DNA of 64,000 nt from Aphelidium insulamus (lineage: Eukaryota; Aphelidiomycota; Aphelidea; Aphelidiaceae), in NCBI GenBank assembly GCA_036784855.1, contig JAZDSV010000008.1, positions 124,001 to 188,000 on the forward strand, in the 5' to 3' direction. Below, in pieces: positions 45,525 through 56,542 of this stretch. Both the position numbers and the translations under genes were made by a program. A model generated the notes under the pieces. It saw only the letters and a list, made by a program, of their open reading frames with translations. It was not told the origin of the DNA and did no database searches. The stretch's first letter is position 1. Each line of letters begins with the position of its first letter.

Positions 45525-46652
45525 CTATGATTTTGTCTTCTTTTCAGCTGAGCTAAGAGCCTTATAGAGCACTTCGGTATTGCGCAAATGACACTCTGCC
45601 ACGCGGCGGTGCAACCAAGTCAGGCGCGGCACCGATACTGTGTCGTGTATGTCCAGCCACCGCAGAATCCCCGCAATCCATTCTGCCAATTTTCCTCCAG
45701 AACTAGATGAAGTAGCCGCGCCGACCAAAAGCTGCACAATCCTCGAGCGCAAGTTCACAAATAAAAGTCGATAGAATATGAGTGCCGTTGTAGTGCCAAG
45801 CGCCCAACCAGCCAGCACCTGCGGGACGTCATGATATTCCAAGTGTACGCGACTGTATGCCACCAACACTGCCGTCATTGCGACTGTTACTAGAAGCAGA
45901 TGGCCATATAGCGGCCGTGAAAATTTCATCCGCCCATACAGAACAACGTGCAGCCACAGCAACGTCAACATGTGGGCGCTAAACTGTGCATGTGCCGATG
46001 GCATTCCCCACCCAATATGTCGCGGTCGACCTTCAGTGAAGTATTAGGACGAAGAGACACAGACACATACAACCCACTATAGACAGACATACATACATAC
46101 ACACATACATAAATACATACATACATACATACATACATACATACATACCTACACACATAAATACAAGTACATACATTCACACATACAAGTACATACATAC
46201 AGCTATAGACAGACATACATACATACAACTATAGACCTACATACACACAAACACATACATACATACATACATACGCATTATAGCCATCCAACTATGATAT
46301 ACACACCTTGAGCGGCAAAGAGAAAGAGAGGCCGAGGCTGTCGCAGAGCATGCTTCACGGCCACATTGACAGCCTCATTGAGGACCTGACTGACGAACAG
46401 GAGCACGGCAGTCAGTTGCCGCGTACACACGGCCTGCGTGAACGTGGACCACACAGCAGCCACCGGCAACAGCGATATCCACGCCATACTGTAGTTGATG
46501 GCATTGGCGGTGCGATGCTGTGCGGGGAGCGCGTCACCTGCAGATGCAGCAGTTGCTGTAGTTGCCGGCACTTCCCAGCGCACGTATTCGCTGAGTGTGA
46601 GGCGCACGGCGTCCCACGTGGCCTCGGGCGGCGGCAGAGACGCTGTCGTCAT
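45525..46652 (-). CDS. DOLPP1: Dolichyldiphosphatase
   Basis: Two exons (46652-46307 and 46030-45525) encode about 280 residues of the PAP2 phosphatase superfamily. The three catalytic motifs are present: KHALRQPRP, MPSAHAQF and SRVHLEYHDVPQ. Four or more transmembrane helices surround them. The match extends to the C-terminus (SVPRLTWLHRRVAE resembles the end of animal DOLPP1), so I prefer dolichyldiphosphatase over generic phosphatidate phosphatase. The enzyme recycles dolichyl diphosphate to dolichyl phosphate on the luminal face of the ER for N-glycosylation. The intron of 276 bases is long for this genome because it holds a large tetranucleotide repeat. Confidence 0.87.
46065..46275. repeat. 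(TACA)n / (CATA)n microsatellite in the DOLPP1 intron
   Basis: Imperfect tandem ACAT/TACA units extend over about 200 bases. They fill most of the single intron of DOLPP1. Confidence 0.9.
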
Positions 46653-46689
46653 CTGTGAGCGCTGTCACAAATCACTTGCAGTGTGTGGG

Positions 46690-48027
46690 TGATGGCAGAC
46701 ACGCAGCTCACCGACTTCGCGCACGATCTGCAGTGGGCGCTGCGCGGAGACGTCCTGCTGGATGAGCTGAGTGACGAGGAGCTGCGAGAGCTGCGGCGGC
46801 TGCTGGTTGCCAGCTGTGAGCCTGCCCGACCGCGTCAGATTCTCGGCTCACGCGCCGCCACCGCCATGATGGACCCGGCATTTGTACGTGTGTGTGTGTG
46901 TGTGTGTCTGTCTACTCCTACTGCTGCATATGCACACTGGTATGCCACCCCCGCTGACACTACCCGCACGCATAGTTGGGCATTCAGCTGCGTGGCAGCA
47001 ACCACCTGATCGACCAGATGCTGATGGTGTCTGTGCCGCCGCCACCACCACCTCTGCCGGCCGCTGTTACGCGTTCCTCTGTCTCTGGCACCAATGCCGC
47101 CACCCACTCCTCATGGCAGGCTGATGGTTTTGGCAGCAGTGCCCCGGCACGCTCCTCCTCTTACACCGTCACCTATCCCGGCGCACAGCAGCCGCGGCAC
47201 AGCAGATCGCCCCTGCGCAACAGACAACTACAGCAGCAACAGCCACCGCCACCACAGCAGATGCCAAGGCAGTCCCGACCACAGCAACGACCAGGAGTGG
47301 CCACGCATGAGCAGCGCGGCCGACCACTGCGCAAACGCTCCCTGTTTGCCGACATGCCCGCCTGGAATAACAATCCGGGCGGCGGCCACGCGGGCAATGG
47401 AGCCGCGCAGCGTCGGCGCAACAACTTTCTGCCAGTGCAGCTGGCGTCGGCAACTGCTGCCGAGGCCAACGCCCCAGCCGTCTACTCGTGGAATGCTGCC
47501 GATGAACATGGTAAGCGTTGTCTGTTGTGCAATGATGATGTTGTCTGGATGCTGTCTGAAGTGACTACATATATATACCTATAGAGGGATAGCTCTCCAT
47601 GTGTCTAGCTGTCTGTATGTGCATACATGTATATCAATGGAAGTCTTGTTTATTATGCAATGATGTGGCGTGTTGTATCTACAAGTCTCGGATAGCGTCT
47701 ACATATATGTGCATGTGTATGGGCTGTTTTTTATCTGTGGATTCAAGTATTCTAATGGATGTATATGTCTTCAGGTCCATAGTCTGTATTTTAGATAGAC
47801 GGATGTGTGCATATACGTATATCTGCGTATAGCTGGATTCCTGTCTCTATTACGTCTCTAGTTGAGACAGCTGTATATAGTGTGTGATGTATGGATGGCC
47901 TAGTCCATGTTGGACACGAGTATTCTTAGTATTTCAGTATACCAAGTGCCAATACTGATCCATAGTTGAATCCGCGCCCTCCGATGAGAGCGACGACGAC
48001 AACAGCAACAGTTGGCAGTGGCGGTGA
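46690..48027 (+). CDS. Unknown Pro/Gln-rich protein
   Basis: Three exons (46690-46883, 46976-47510, 47966-48027) with GT-AG introns give about 260 residues. An N-terminal helix (TDFAHDLQWALRGDVLLDEL, then LSDEELRELRRLLVAS) is followed by a Pro/Gln/Arg-rich low-complexity segment and an acidic tail (SDESDDDNSNSWQWR). Intron 2 is 455 bases, the longest seen here. An AATAAA polyadenylation-like signal lies near 48087. There are no transmembrane segments and no domain I recognise. It begins 37 bases from the start of DOLPP1 on the other strand, so the two genes may share a promoter. Confidence 0.6.
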
Positions 48028-48178
48028 CCCTGTTGGATGATTTCACCGGCATACATATTCCACCATACACTCTGCATAATGTCTACAATAAAGCGTTAAA
48101 TTACCGTTGATTTATATTATTGCCTTTGTCTTCTGCTATGCTAATGCCACTAGTAGTGGCTTGCTACGGGCATTGAGG

Positions 48179-50132
48179 CTACTTTGTTCGCTTGACTCGG
48201 CGAGAAACCTCATCAGCAGGCGAATCATCGTCAACCTTTACGGGTGATACTGCACGCTTGCTTTGGCGAGTGCTGCGACGGCTAGGTTCGCGGTGGGCCG
48301 TCTCTTCGGCATCGTCATGCAGTGAGACCACGTCTTCTTCAGCCAGGGATGGTGACTCAACGTCCCGTGTGCGCTTCACCGGAGGCTTCATATTACGGTC
48401 TACATACATATGCATTTGATTAGATGTATTGAATACATTCAAAAAGATGAAATTCCTACCAGCCGCCCAGGCATTGCCGGGTGACACCACATCTTCTTCC
48501 TTTTCCCATCCACCGCCGGCAGCAGCAGCGGCTGCTTCGGCAGGGTGAGCATCGTTAGTACGGTCCACCGAGCGGCGGGGACGGTCAGCGACAGGTGAAC
48601 GGTCACGGCGTCCATAGTTGGCACTGTCACGACCAGATCGGCTATCTCCGGCACGATCATCACCGCGTGAATCACGCTTCACATAAGATGATGATGACGG
48701 CTGTTCCGGGCGACGATAATCGCGTTTCGCATCGACGGGCGAGCGCTCGTCGCGCTTGGTGTCCTCGCGGCTGTTGCGCCGGGACGTCTGGCGGTAAGAG
48801 TCTCGTGGTGCAGCCCCGTCGTCGCGATAGCTTCGTTTCGGCTCGTCACGGTACTCCTTGCGATCGTTGTCACGCTTGTACTCGGACTTTCTGGTGTAGT
48901 CGTCACGCTTATAGTCGTCCTTCTTGGTGTCGCTTCGGCTATAGTCCTCACGCTTGTAGTCGTCGCGTTTACTGTCATCGCGTTTATAATCGTCACGCTT
49001 GTAGTCGTCGCGTTTATAATCATCTCGTTTATAGTCTCCACGTTTGTAATTATCTTCGCGCGGCGCATTGCGACTGTCATTCCTGTCGCTGTCGTTGCGG
49101 TAATCACGCTTTCCATAATCATTCTTGGAGTCACGATTGTTGTCATTGTCACGGTAGGTGTCACGGCGATAGGAATCACGAGAGTCACGTGGTTTCTCAT
49201 CATCGTACCTGCCACGCTCATCCCCGCCACTGGCACGATAATCACGCGGTTTGGACGAGGAGGCGGTTGGCTGCTGTTGTTCGTCACGGTAGCTGCTGCC
49301 GTGTCGGTCGTCGTCACGATTACTATCACGGCGAGCGTACTTGTCGTCGCCATAATCGCGACGACCACCCCCCGACGAGTACTTGTCATCGTCACGGCGA
49401 GCGGATGACCGGCCATCATCATCGTTACGGCGGGGTGGTCCGTCCTGGCGCCAGGTGCTGCGCGGAGTATTCTTCGCGTACTACACACATAAATGAATCG
49501 ATAGTCAGCGTCGTATGTTGTTTTGCATAAAGATTGAAAGTGAATGCAAGTAATCGACAAGAATAAAAGAAGCGGAATGGATGAAGTAGAAGAAGGAAAA
49601 TCGACCCAATACGTATGAGGAAATAATCGAGAGGTAGAGAGGAATGGATGAAGTGGAAGAAGAGGAATCGACCAAATAAGTGAAGTGGATGACGCACATG
49701 AACAGCCAAATCATAGCCATCAAAGTGGTACTTGTCCAGCGCCTCGCGCGCAGTCTCGGCATCATCGTCCGACTCGTACTCCACAAAGGCATAACTGCCG
49801 CAGAACCAATCGTTAAATAAAGAAAGAATCGAAATAGAAGAATGGATGTATCTCATCGTCATCCACGATCGAAGAACACACACCCAAGTTTACTCGGCAT
49901 TCCATCGCGTGACGCCGGGTTCGGGATGTCGCAACGGACTAGCGGGCCATATCTGCGCTGAAGTGAGCGGCAAGAGCAGCAAGCCACCACCCAAACGCAA
50001 CATACCGCTCGAACACCTTGGCCAGATCTTGAGAGCGGGTGCCAATGCGGACACCACCAACCTGCGCGTGCAGTGTGAGATTGTGCGTGTGCGCGTGTGT
50101 AGAGTAGTGCTCACATAGAGAGTGCGGCCCAT
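48179..50132 (-). CDS. SR-like splicing factor: RRM followed by KRDDY-repeat domain
   Basis: At least six exons. An N-terminal RRM has RNP2 (TLYVGGVRIG, joined across an intron) and RNP1 (GYAFVEYES, near 49795), with FERYGPLVRCDIPNP between them and HFDGYDLAVH after. The tail of about 430 residues is Arg/Asp/Ser-rich and contains a run of near-perfect KRDDY repeats at about 48880-49060, then a Pro/Arg/Ser segment and an acidic end. Classic SR proteins have RS dipeptides; here RD and KRDDY dominate. It is likely a nuclear pre-mRNA splicing regulator. The exon covering the repeats has no Met, so it is easily missed. The borders of the intron at about 49700-49480 are approximate; another is 48460-48402. 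Confidence 0.8.
48880..49060 (-). repeat. Tandem KRDDY pentapeptide-coding repeats
   Basis: About eight 15-base units encode KRDDY or close variants (KREDY, KRDDS, KKDDY). The period is visible as repeated CGT-cacgcttgtagtcgt-like blocks on the plus strand. Confidence 0.85.
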
Positions 50133-50380
50133 GTTGAAATGCCAAAAGTGTTATGGAAGAATGTGAAAGAGGCGGCGCATAAATTCCGGTTAAGGTTGGC
50201 TGTGACCCTAACCCTGGCGCCCTGCGGTTACTTATGTAAATACATAAGAGCATGAGGTATCCATAACGCTGCTTGTAAGGGGCACAATACATATGCATGC
50301 TTGCCGATGTAGTCTGCACAATCATTTGGTGCCATCAGCAAGTACACAAGGCTTTAGCGCTTAAGTAGTTTTTTCTGTAT

Positions 50381-51612
50381 TCAAAGTGGCTGCACGGAGT
50401 ATTTGCTAAAGTGCGGACTGCTCTTGAACTCCAAGTACAGATTGAAAAACACGTGCAGCGCCTCCACCAGGTATCGCGTCGCGGCCTGCTTTGCTGGCTG
50501 CGCTGGTTGTTTAGCCGTGGTGGTAGTTGTTGTAGTCGTAGAAGCGCTGCTGTAAACGGGCACATCCGCCAGCAGACAAATCAGCTCGACATACTCCTTC
50601 AGCGGCAGATCTAGCGCGCCAAACAGTGTGTGCGGTGTTTTGGCGCTCTTTGTTGTGTCCAGTGACGGTGCCATCCAGCTGGTAGCCAGTTTTACCGCGC
50701 TCTTCTCCACAACGTCGCCGCCACCAGTCATTTCCTGTTCGACAGACAGTCCCAGTGGATGATCCCACAGATCCATCAGCCGTTCCAGCGCGGGCATACG
50801 CTTCGTGTACAACACTCTGTCCGGCTGCAGGTTGGCGTGCATCTCCAGAATGCTTTTGCAGAACTGGGCCAGGGTGCGCGATGCATCTGGCCGCCGCATA
50901 TCGATCCCTCTGACCGCCGTGCCAGCCCCGCCAACCTTGCCACCAGGAGCCGTGCTCTTGGACAGTGCCCGCAGCTGCAGGTCCACGACTATAAGATTAG
51001 TGTAAGCGCAGCGTGTCCAGTAAAACGTATACTATATACACACGTACTGGAAGGGTCCGACTGACTGGTGGCCGGCTCATCAATGACTTTGAAGCCAAAC
51101 ATGGGGTCCGGCACCAGCGCCTTTGGTTCGGGTATCTACCGCAGAGGTCAGTGTGATGAGCACTGCCAGCACTGCATACAACCAACCAGCCCACCTTGAT
51201 CATGGGGTCAATGTCGCCGATGGCGGGCACATACTCTGGCACAAAGCACCGCAGTTCCGTCTCCAGTTTGATGTCCTGTGGCTTGTACCGGCCGACAAAT
51301 GTCCACAGATCCTGCAGCGCCGTGTCCAGGTCCATGCCGGGCTCTTCCGTACTGTACAGACTGCTCCGAGACCCGCTGCAGTGCAAGTATGTATAGCGTA
51401 GTAGTAGGAGTACTGAATGTCAAACTCACTTGCTCAATGGCGGCTCCGTGGAGCGCATGAACTGTTCGTCGGAGGCGTGCGATGCCTAGAGGCACATCAG
51501 CACCCGCAGGCACAAAGAAAGATGCATGCCGCACCTGGCGAGTGTGCGGTCTCTGTGCCGTCACATCCAGCTGGGAGCGCCGGCTGCCGTGCGACGTAAG
51601 CGGCCTGGACAT
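50381..51612 (-). CDS. IFT46: Intraflagellar transport protein IFT46
   Basis: Four or five exons. The central block DLWTFVGRYKPQDIKLE, then CFVPEYVPAIGDIDPMIKV, is the IFT46 signature. The last exon (MDLQLRALSKSTAPGGKV, MPALERLMDLWDHPL, LPLKEYVELICLLADVPVYS, LHVFFNLYLEFKSSPHF) matches the conserved C-terminal half. IFT46 is part of the IFT-B core complex that carries cargo such as outer dynein arms into flagella. The start at 51612 (MSRPLTSHGSRRS) is chosen because it splices in frame to ASHASDEQFMRSTEPP. Insertions of low complexity (a Thr-run near 50540) are specific to this copy. The presence of this gene is the best evidence that the organism makes a flagellum. Confidence 0.88.
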
Positions 51613-51659
51613 TGACAGTGGCAGTGGCAGTGGCAGTGTGTGTCTGTGTGGCTCTGAAA
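51613..51659. promoter_or_regulatory. Very short putative bidirectional promoter between IFT46 and RPP14
   Basis: Only 47 bases separate the two inferred start codons, which face away from each other. The interval holds GGCAGT repeats (GTGGCAGTGGCAGTGGCAGT). If both starts are right, transcription must begin inside this interval or inside the neighbour's coding region. Confidence 0.45.
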
Positions 51660-52174
51660 ATGACGACGGAAATCTCGGCGCGTTCGCTGCCCTTTGCCTA
51701 CTTTCTGATATCGGCGCAGACCACGGCTGCGGGGTAGTGGAGACGTGTGGATCTATGCTGTGGTATAAGCATTGAATTTATATGTACAGGCCGGATGGCT
51801 CCGTGGTGAAGTGTGGCGACGCGGCGTGCACGGACCGGCTGGCATACAAGCTGGTGGTGCTGAAGGCGCTGCGCGAACTATTCGGCACCATGGGCGGCGA
51901 GACCATACCGTGTGATATACTGCACGTGAACCCGCAGACACACCGAGCCACAATACGCGTGCCGTACAGGTGCGTGTGTGCATGGCTGGCAAGCTACATA
52001 TCTCACGTGTCACTCAGGGCACAATCAATGGTGTGGGCAGCGCTGGCACTGGTGTCTGAGCGGCAGGCGGGAAGCCCAGTCCATCTGCACGTGGAGTACT
52101 GCACACCGTTCCTGCCAAGTCTGGCGGCGCGTGCCGGCATCGCAGCAGACAGCACCGCCATGGACCCGACATAA
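51660..52174 (+). CDS. RPP14: RPP14-like subunit of RNase P/MRP
   Basis: Three exons (51660-51733, 51790-51969, 52018-52174) with GT-AG introns encode about 136 residues. The core LVVLKALRELFGTMGG, CDILHVNPQTHRATIRV, MVWAALALV and VEYCTPFLPSLAA aligns by eye with animal RPP14 (LFG, LDIL, AILRI, LWSSLTLL and VSPFLLALSG in the same order). The Rpp14/Pop5 family binds the catalytic RNA of RNase P, which trims tRNA 5' ends. I chose the start at 51660 because it gives MTTEISARSLPFAYFLI and joins exon 2 in frame. The family call is fairly firm; the choice of RPP14 over POP5 is less certain. It lies within a cluster of RNA and growth genes. Confidence 0.72.
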
Positions 52175-52189
52175 CATTATTATAATACG

Positions 52190-52218
52190 CATGTTGTTGT
52201 TGTTGTTGTTGTTGTTGT
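52190..52218. repeat. (GTT)n microsatellite
   Basis: A short GTT triplet run follows the RPP14 stop and precedes the convergent RHEB stop. Confidence 0.9.
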
Positions 52219-52276
52219 TTAAGTATACACAAGTGTGCCACCACCGCCACCACACACGCGCACAGACATATGCAGC

Positions 52277-52963
52277 CTAGCTTATGCAGCAGGACTTTCC
52301 TTTCGGCGGCTCCTCGGGGTTGGCCGACTTTTCAATCTCGGCCACCAGCTGCGTGAATGCCTCGTTGATGTTCTCGTTCTGCTTGGCGGAGGATTCAATG
52401 TAGGCGCAGTTCCACCGCTGAGCCACCTCTTGCAGGTCTTGTGTGCTTACTTGCCGCTGCATGTGCAGGTCTGATTTGTTGCCCACCAGTATGCACTATA
52501 TTATATAAATATAGATATATGGTTACATACATAATTACAGCATACACATAGAACGACACTTACCGGAACCCAGTTGGCGCCAGTGTAGTTAAGTATCTTG
52601 TCACGGATGACGCTTATCATGTCGAAGCTGGTGCGGGATGTAATCGAGTAGACCAGCATGTAGCCGTGGATGCCCAGCGCCTGATTAGACGCCAGGATCG
52701 AGTACTCGTCCTGGCCCGCCGTGTCCATGATCTCCACGGTGTACTCTTGTCCGCGATACTTTATACTCTTGGTGAATGCGTTCTCAATGGTGGGGAAGTA
52801 CGCGTCGACAAAGTGGCCCTCCACGAATTGCACCGTCAGCGAGGACTTGCCTGGCATATAATATGTTAGTAACGTGCAGCTGCACCAAGACATGAGTGTG
52901 CCAAACCGTACCGACCGACCGGAAGCCCACCACCGCTATACGGCGGACTTTGGGTGGCGCCAT
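52277..52963 (-). CDS. RHEB: RHEB small GTPase
   Basis: Three exons (52963-52912, 52850-52564, 52495-52277) encode about 186 residues. The phosphate loop GFRSVGKSS has the Arg-Ser typical of RHEB instead of the Gly pair of Ras. Other motifs are the effector region YFPTIENAFTK, DTAGQDEYS, the base-binding GNKSDL and SSAK. The C-terminus CCIS is a CAAX box for farnesylation, which places the protein on endomembranes. RHEB-GTP activates TOR complex 1. The first intron splits the phosphate loop. The gene lies downstream of WDR61 on the same strand with about 240 bases between. Length and motifs are all normal for the family. Confidence 0.95.
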
Positions 52964-53202
52964 TGCAGCGCGGCGCGAGAAGCAAGCGAAGAGCGAATGT
53001 GCGTGTGAAGATTGCCGTGGGTGGGTTGATTGATAAGCAATTGTCTTGCGTCAAGGAAATAACTCAAAGCTGCCATTGAAGTTATTTATCATCACACATC
53101 ATCAAAGTATGTTGAAGTAATCATCACACATTTAGTATGTCCAGTATGTCCAGTATGTGACCAGTATGTAGACGACAAGTGACCTGACTTTATTGCGGTC
53201 AG

Positions 53203-54469
53203 TCAGGCCACAGTGGCGGTGGCCGGGTTGACGGTGTATTGCACCAGCGACTGATCATCCGACACGGAGATTAGTCGAGTGCCATCGGGACTGAACGCGA
53301 CACCCCACACCTGATCCGTATGATCGTCAAACGTGTGCACGCACTGCTTGCTGGCCACCGACCACACTTTGACTGTGCGATCCGAGGATCTGATAGAGTA
53401 AATGATGGATGGAACGGTAACATGCTGATAACCAGTCAATCAATGATCTTACCCAGAGGCCAGATGCACACTGTCACGACAAAAGGAGAGCGACAGCACC
53501 CAGGAAGAATGGCCGGCCAACTGACACACCATATTGCCGTACTGCACATCGTAGACATGTATGCGCTTGTCGTCGCCGCCAGTGGCCAACAGCTTGCTAT
53601 CCGGGGAGAACGTCACGGCTCGAACGGCCATGGAGTGCGCGGTGAATGTGTGCAGCATTTTCCGCGTGCTCAAGTCAAACACATGCACAGCGCCCGTCTC
53701 GGTGCCGGCCGCCAGATACTTTCCATCTGGGCTCTGCATACGTGAATGAATATACCGTAAGTGTGACATGTTATACTTGCATATGCCACGCTCATGATGA
53801 ACTTTCCGCGCGTTTCCAGGTGCGACTCTTTGGCCCCGGTGGCCACAGAGTAAATGTTGACCTGGCCGTTGTGGGAGCCGGCGGCAATGTGCGCGGCATC
53901 ATGCGACAGTGCCACTTTCCACGCCTCGACTATGGAAGGTTTAGAAGGTTCACCGTGATAGTTTAGGTCTGTACCAGGTCCAGCTTCAATCGTCTTCATC
54001 AGGGCGCCGGTCTTCACGTCCCACACACGCATATGGCTGTCGAGAGAGTTTGACACAGCCACTGGGAGTGTCAATATGGACTTGTATGTATGCATGCACG
54101 CACTGACCATCGCCGCTGAGAGACACGTCCACAGAGATCACCCCAAGAGTGTGCCCATCCAGCGTGCTGATGCACTCTAGAGTGTCGGCATCCCTGAGAT
54201 AAATTTACATACACTGCATTCGAGTATAAGTGCCGTAGACGCACCATATCTTGACGGTGTCATCCACCGAGCCTGTGAGCAGCCTGGATGCAGTCGCGTA
54301 CGCGCACGTCCACACGCCGTCATCGTGAGCTACGGGGGCGCCGTCCATGTTAGAGACTGCGTACTATCTGGTTAATATCGAGTGACACTTGCCGCCAGCC
54401 TTGGCCTTTATCGTGGAGAACTGCGCGGCATGTCAGCCAGAGAACTTGGCAATCTGCGGTGCTTACCAT
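53203..54469 (-). CDS. WDR61: WDR61/SKI8-like WD40 protein
   Basis: Seven or so exons encode a small seven-bladed WD40 propeller. The order of strings follows animal WDR61 closely: APVAHDDGVWTCAYA, LDGHTLGVISVDVS, SLDSHMRVWDVKTG, RGKFIMSVAYSPDGKYLAAG, LHTFTAHSMAVRAVTFSPDS, YDVQYGNMVCQLAGHSSWVL, CVHTFDDHTDQVWGVAFSPDG and a final DDQSLVQY. This protein works in the Ski complex (cytoplasmic 3' to 5' RNA decay) and in the Paf1 complex (transcription elongation). An insertion (GTDLNYHGEPSKPSIVEAW) enlarges one loop. The start at 54469 is a splice inference (an ATG followed directly by an intron); the next in-frame Met lies near 54350. The body of the gene is certain. Confidence 0.9.
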
Positions 54470-54480
54470 TGATGTGGGGT

Positions 54481-55066
54481 GGTTGTCTCTGCGCTGTTTC
54501 AGGCTATCTTTTCTTCATTCGTTTTCTTTTTTTCTGTGTATAGGTAGATCGGCCTTCACACTTCATTCAGCCTTCGCACGTCACGTCACCAATTCTTCTT
54601 CGCCCTTTCGTTCTTCGCCCTGAACTCGCTATTCTGAAATTGCCATCCCTAGGATTAACTTTTCATTCGGCCTCTCGTGACACTGCAAAGCTTCCTTGCA
54701 TCATCTGACACTTTCCTCCTAAATGATTTACTCTGTAACCTTCTTAACGTACATTAATATCTCAGATTACAGTATGCAATGTAATGCAAATATAAATAAT
54801 ATCCATGCAATAGCTATACAAGAATAAAGAGCTGTGCAGTATACGTGAATATGTTTTGCAGAACTGAGCAACCGGGTCAACTGGGCTACTCTGCCTCGGT
54901 TGTGCTTGTACATCATGCATTCCACAATATTATTTTTATGTATTTAGCAATATTATATTGTGAATGACGTAATACCAAGTTGACATTGACGTCAGCGCGT
55001 GCACTGTATCAACACGGAAGATCGCCATTCAAATATTCTCACACAACAATAATATACTCACGCAAT
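54481..55066. other. Divergent promoter region of WDR61 and PDX1
   Basis: About 590 bases between two divergent genes. The left part is pyrimidine-rich (TTTTCTTC-type runs) and the right part AT-rich. No gene, RNA or repeat is recognised. Confidence 0.55.
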
Positions 55067-56293
55067 ATGGCCACCGAGAACGCGCAGTGGACCCTCAAAG
55101 TCGGCCTGGCGCAGATGCTCAAGGTCTGCATGGTTATATATATTGCTTGCTCATATACGCGCGTTAAACTGCTCGCAGGGTGGCGTCATTATGGACGTGG
55201 TGAATGCGGAGCAGGCCGTGATTGCCGAAAAGGCCGGTGCCGTCGCAGTCATGGCGCTGGAGCGCGTGCCTGCCGATATCCGTGCCAATGGTAAACTTTA
55301 TATACCGTGCTTACTGCATTTATATACTCGTACAGGTGGCGTGGCGCGCATGTCCGACCCCAAGATCATCAAGGCGATCAAAGCGGCCGTGTCCATTCCC
55401 GTGATGGCCAAGGCGCGCATTGGACACGTGGTAGAGGCGCAGATATTGCAGCAGCTAGATGTGGACTACGTGGATGAGTCGGAGGTGCTCTCGCCCGCCG
55501 ATGACAGCAACCACATCAACAAGCATCGCTTCACCGTGCCATTCGTGTGCGGCTGTCGCAACCTCGGCGAAGCGTATGTATTTTGTGGCAACCTATTGAC
55601 GCATCTAAAGAGTAGGCTTCGTCGAATTGCCGAGGGCGCTGCCATGATAAGGACAAAGGTGTGTGCAAAGTATTGGAGTAGATTTATCTCATCGCATATG
55701 CGCGCAGGGAGAAGCAGGCACGGGCAATGTCATTGAAGCCGTGCGTCATGCCCGCCAACTCCACAACGACATTCAACGTTTGCACGCCGCCGTCAAATCA
55801 TTTCAAGCTTCCGATGCGGTGTCGCCGCCATCATCATCGCCATACACACTTAACGACCCGTTGCCGTGGCCGCAGTGCCCACCCGATGTCTATCAGTTCG
55901 CCAAGGAGCACGGGTGTCCGGTGGAGCTGGTGTTCAAGACCGCGCTCCTTGGCCGGCTGCCTGTTGTCTGCTTCTCTGCCGGTGGCGTGGCCACTCCCGC
56001 CGATGCGGCGCTCATGATGTCGGTAAGTGTACATATCTGCATTTGCAGAACAAAGTTTGATATCTACACAGCTCGGGATGGACGGAGTGTTTGTGGGCAG
56101 CGGCATATTTAAATCGGCCAACCCGGCCAAGCGAGCCCATGCCATAGTGCAGGCCGTGACACACTGGCAGGATCCTGCTGTGTTGGCCGAGGTTAGCGAG
56201 GATTTGGGCGAGGCCATGGTTGGTATTGGTATGGATGAGTGGAACAGCGGTGGCAGCAGTGCACATGTCAAGTACGCCGAGCGGGGCCAGTGA
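55067..56293 (+). CDS. PDX1: Pyridoxal 5'-phosphate synthase subunit PDX1/SNZ
   Basis: Six exons (55067-55123, 55179-55290, 55336-55573, 55616-55658, 55708-56022, 56072-56293), all with GT-AG introns of 42-55 bases, encode about 328 residues. Motifs in order: [99 protein letters not shown] and [19 protein letters not shown]. The two catalytic lysines of the family correspond to the Lys in MAKARIG and in RTKGEAG. The enzyme makes pyridoxal phosphate from ribose 5-phosphate, glyceraldehyde 3-phosphate and ammonia from a PDX2 glutaminase, which is not in this window. A small Ser/Pro insertion lies before [12 protein letters not shown]. Animals mostly lack this route. Confidence 0.95.
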
Positions 56294-56542
56294 CCGCATT
56301 AAATTCCGCTGGATCCATCTCTTGAATATAATTATTCCATAATGGGATTCCTTGTTGCCTCTATAGCATTTGATGTTCATGTTACGTTACGTCATTCACT
56401 GAAGCTCTATGGACACTGCTACCGTAGTGTGCCTCTGAAACACCTGAAACACCTTTGAATTGTAACGTTACACCTGAAATGTCGGGATGATTGAGCGCTA
56501 TTAAAAGCGCCGCTGCAGGCATCGGAACAACACTTGTCAAGA

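Noticed and set aside
46065-46275. CRISPR-like or centromeric array
   Set aside because: It is a simple tetranucleotide microsatellite in an intron, with no spacers.
48679-49560. A 293-codon Thr/Met/Val-rich minus-strand protein
   Set aside because: It is the shifted shadow of the KRDDY-repeat exon of the RRM protein, which is the frame continuous with the RRM and the acidic end.
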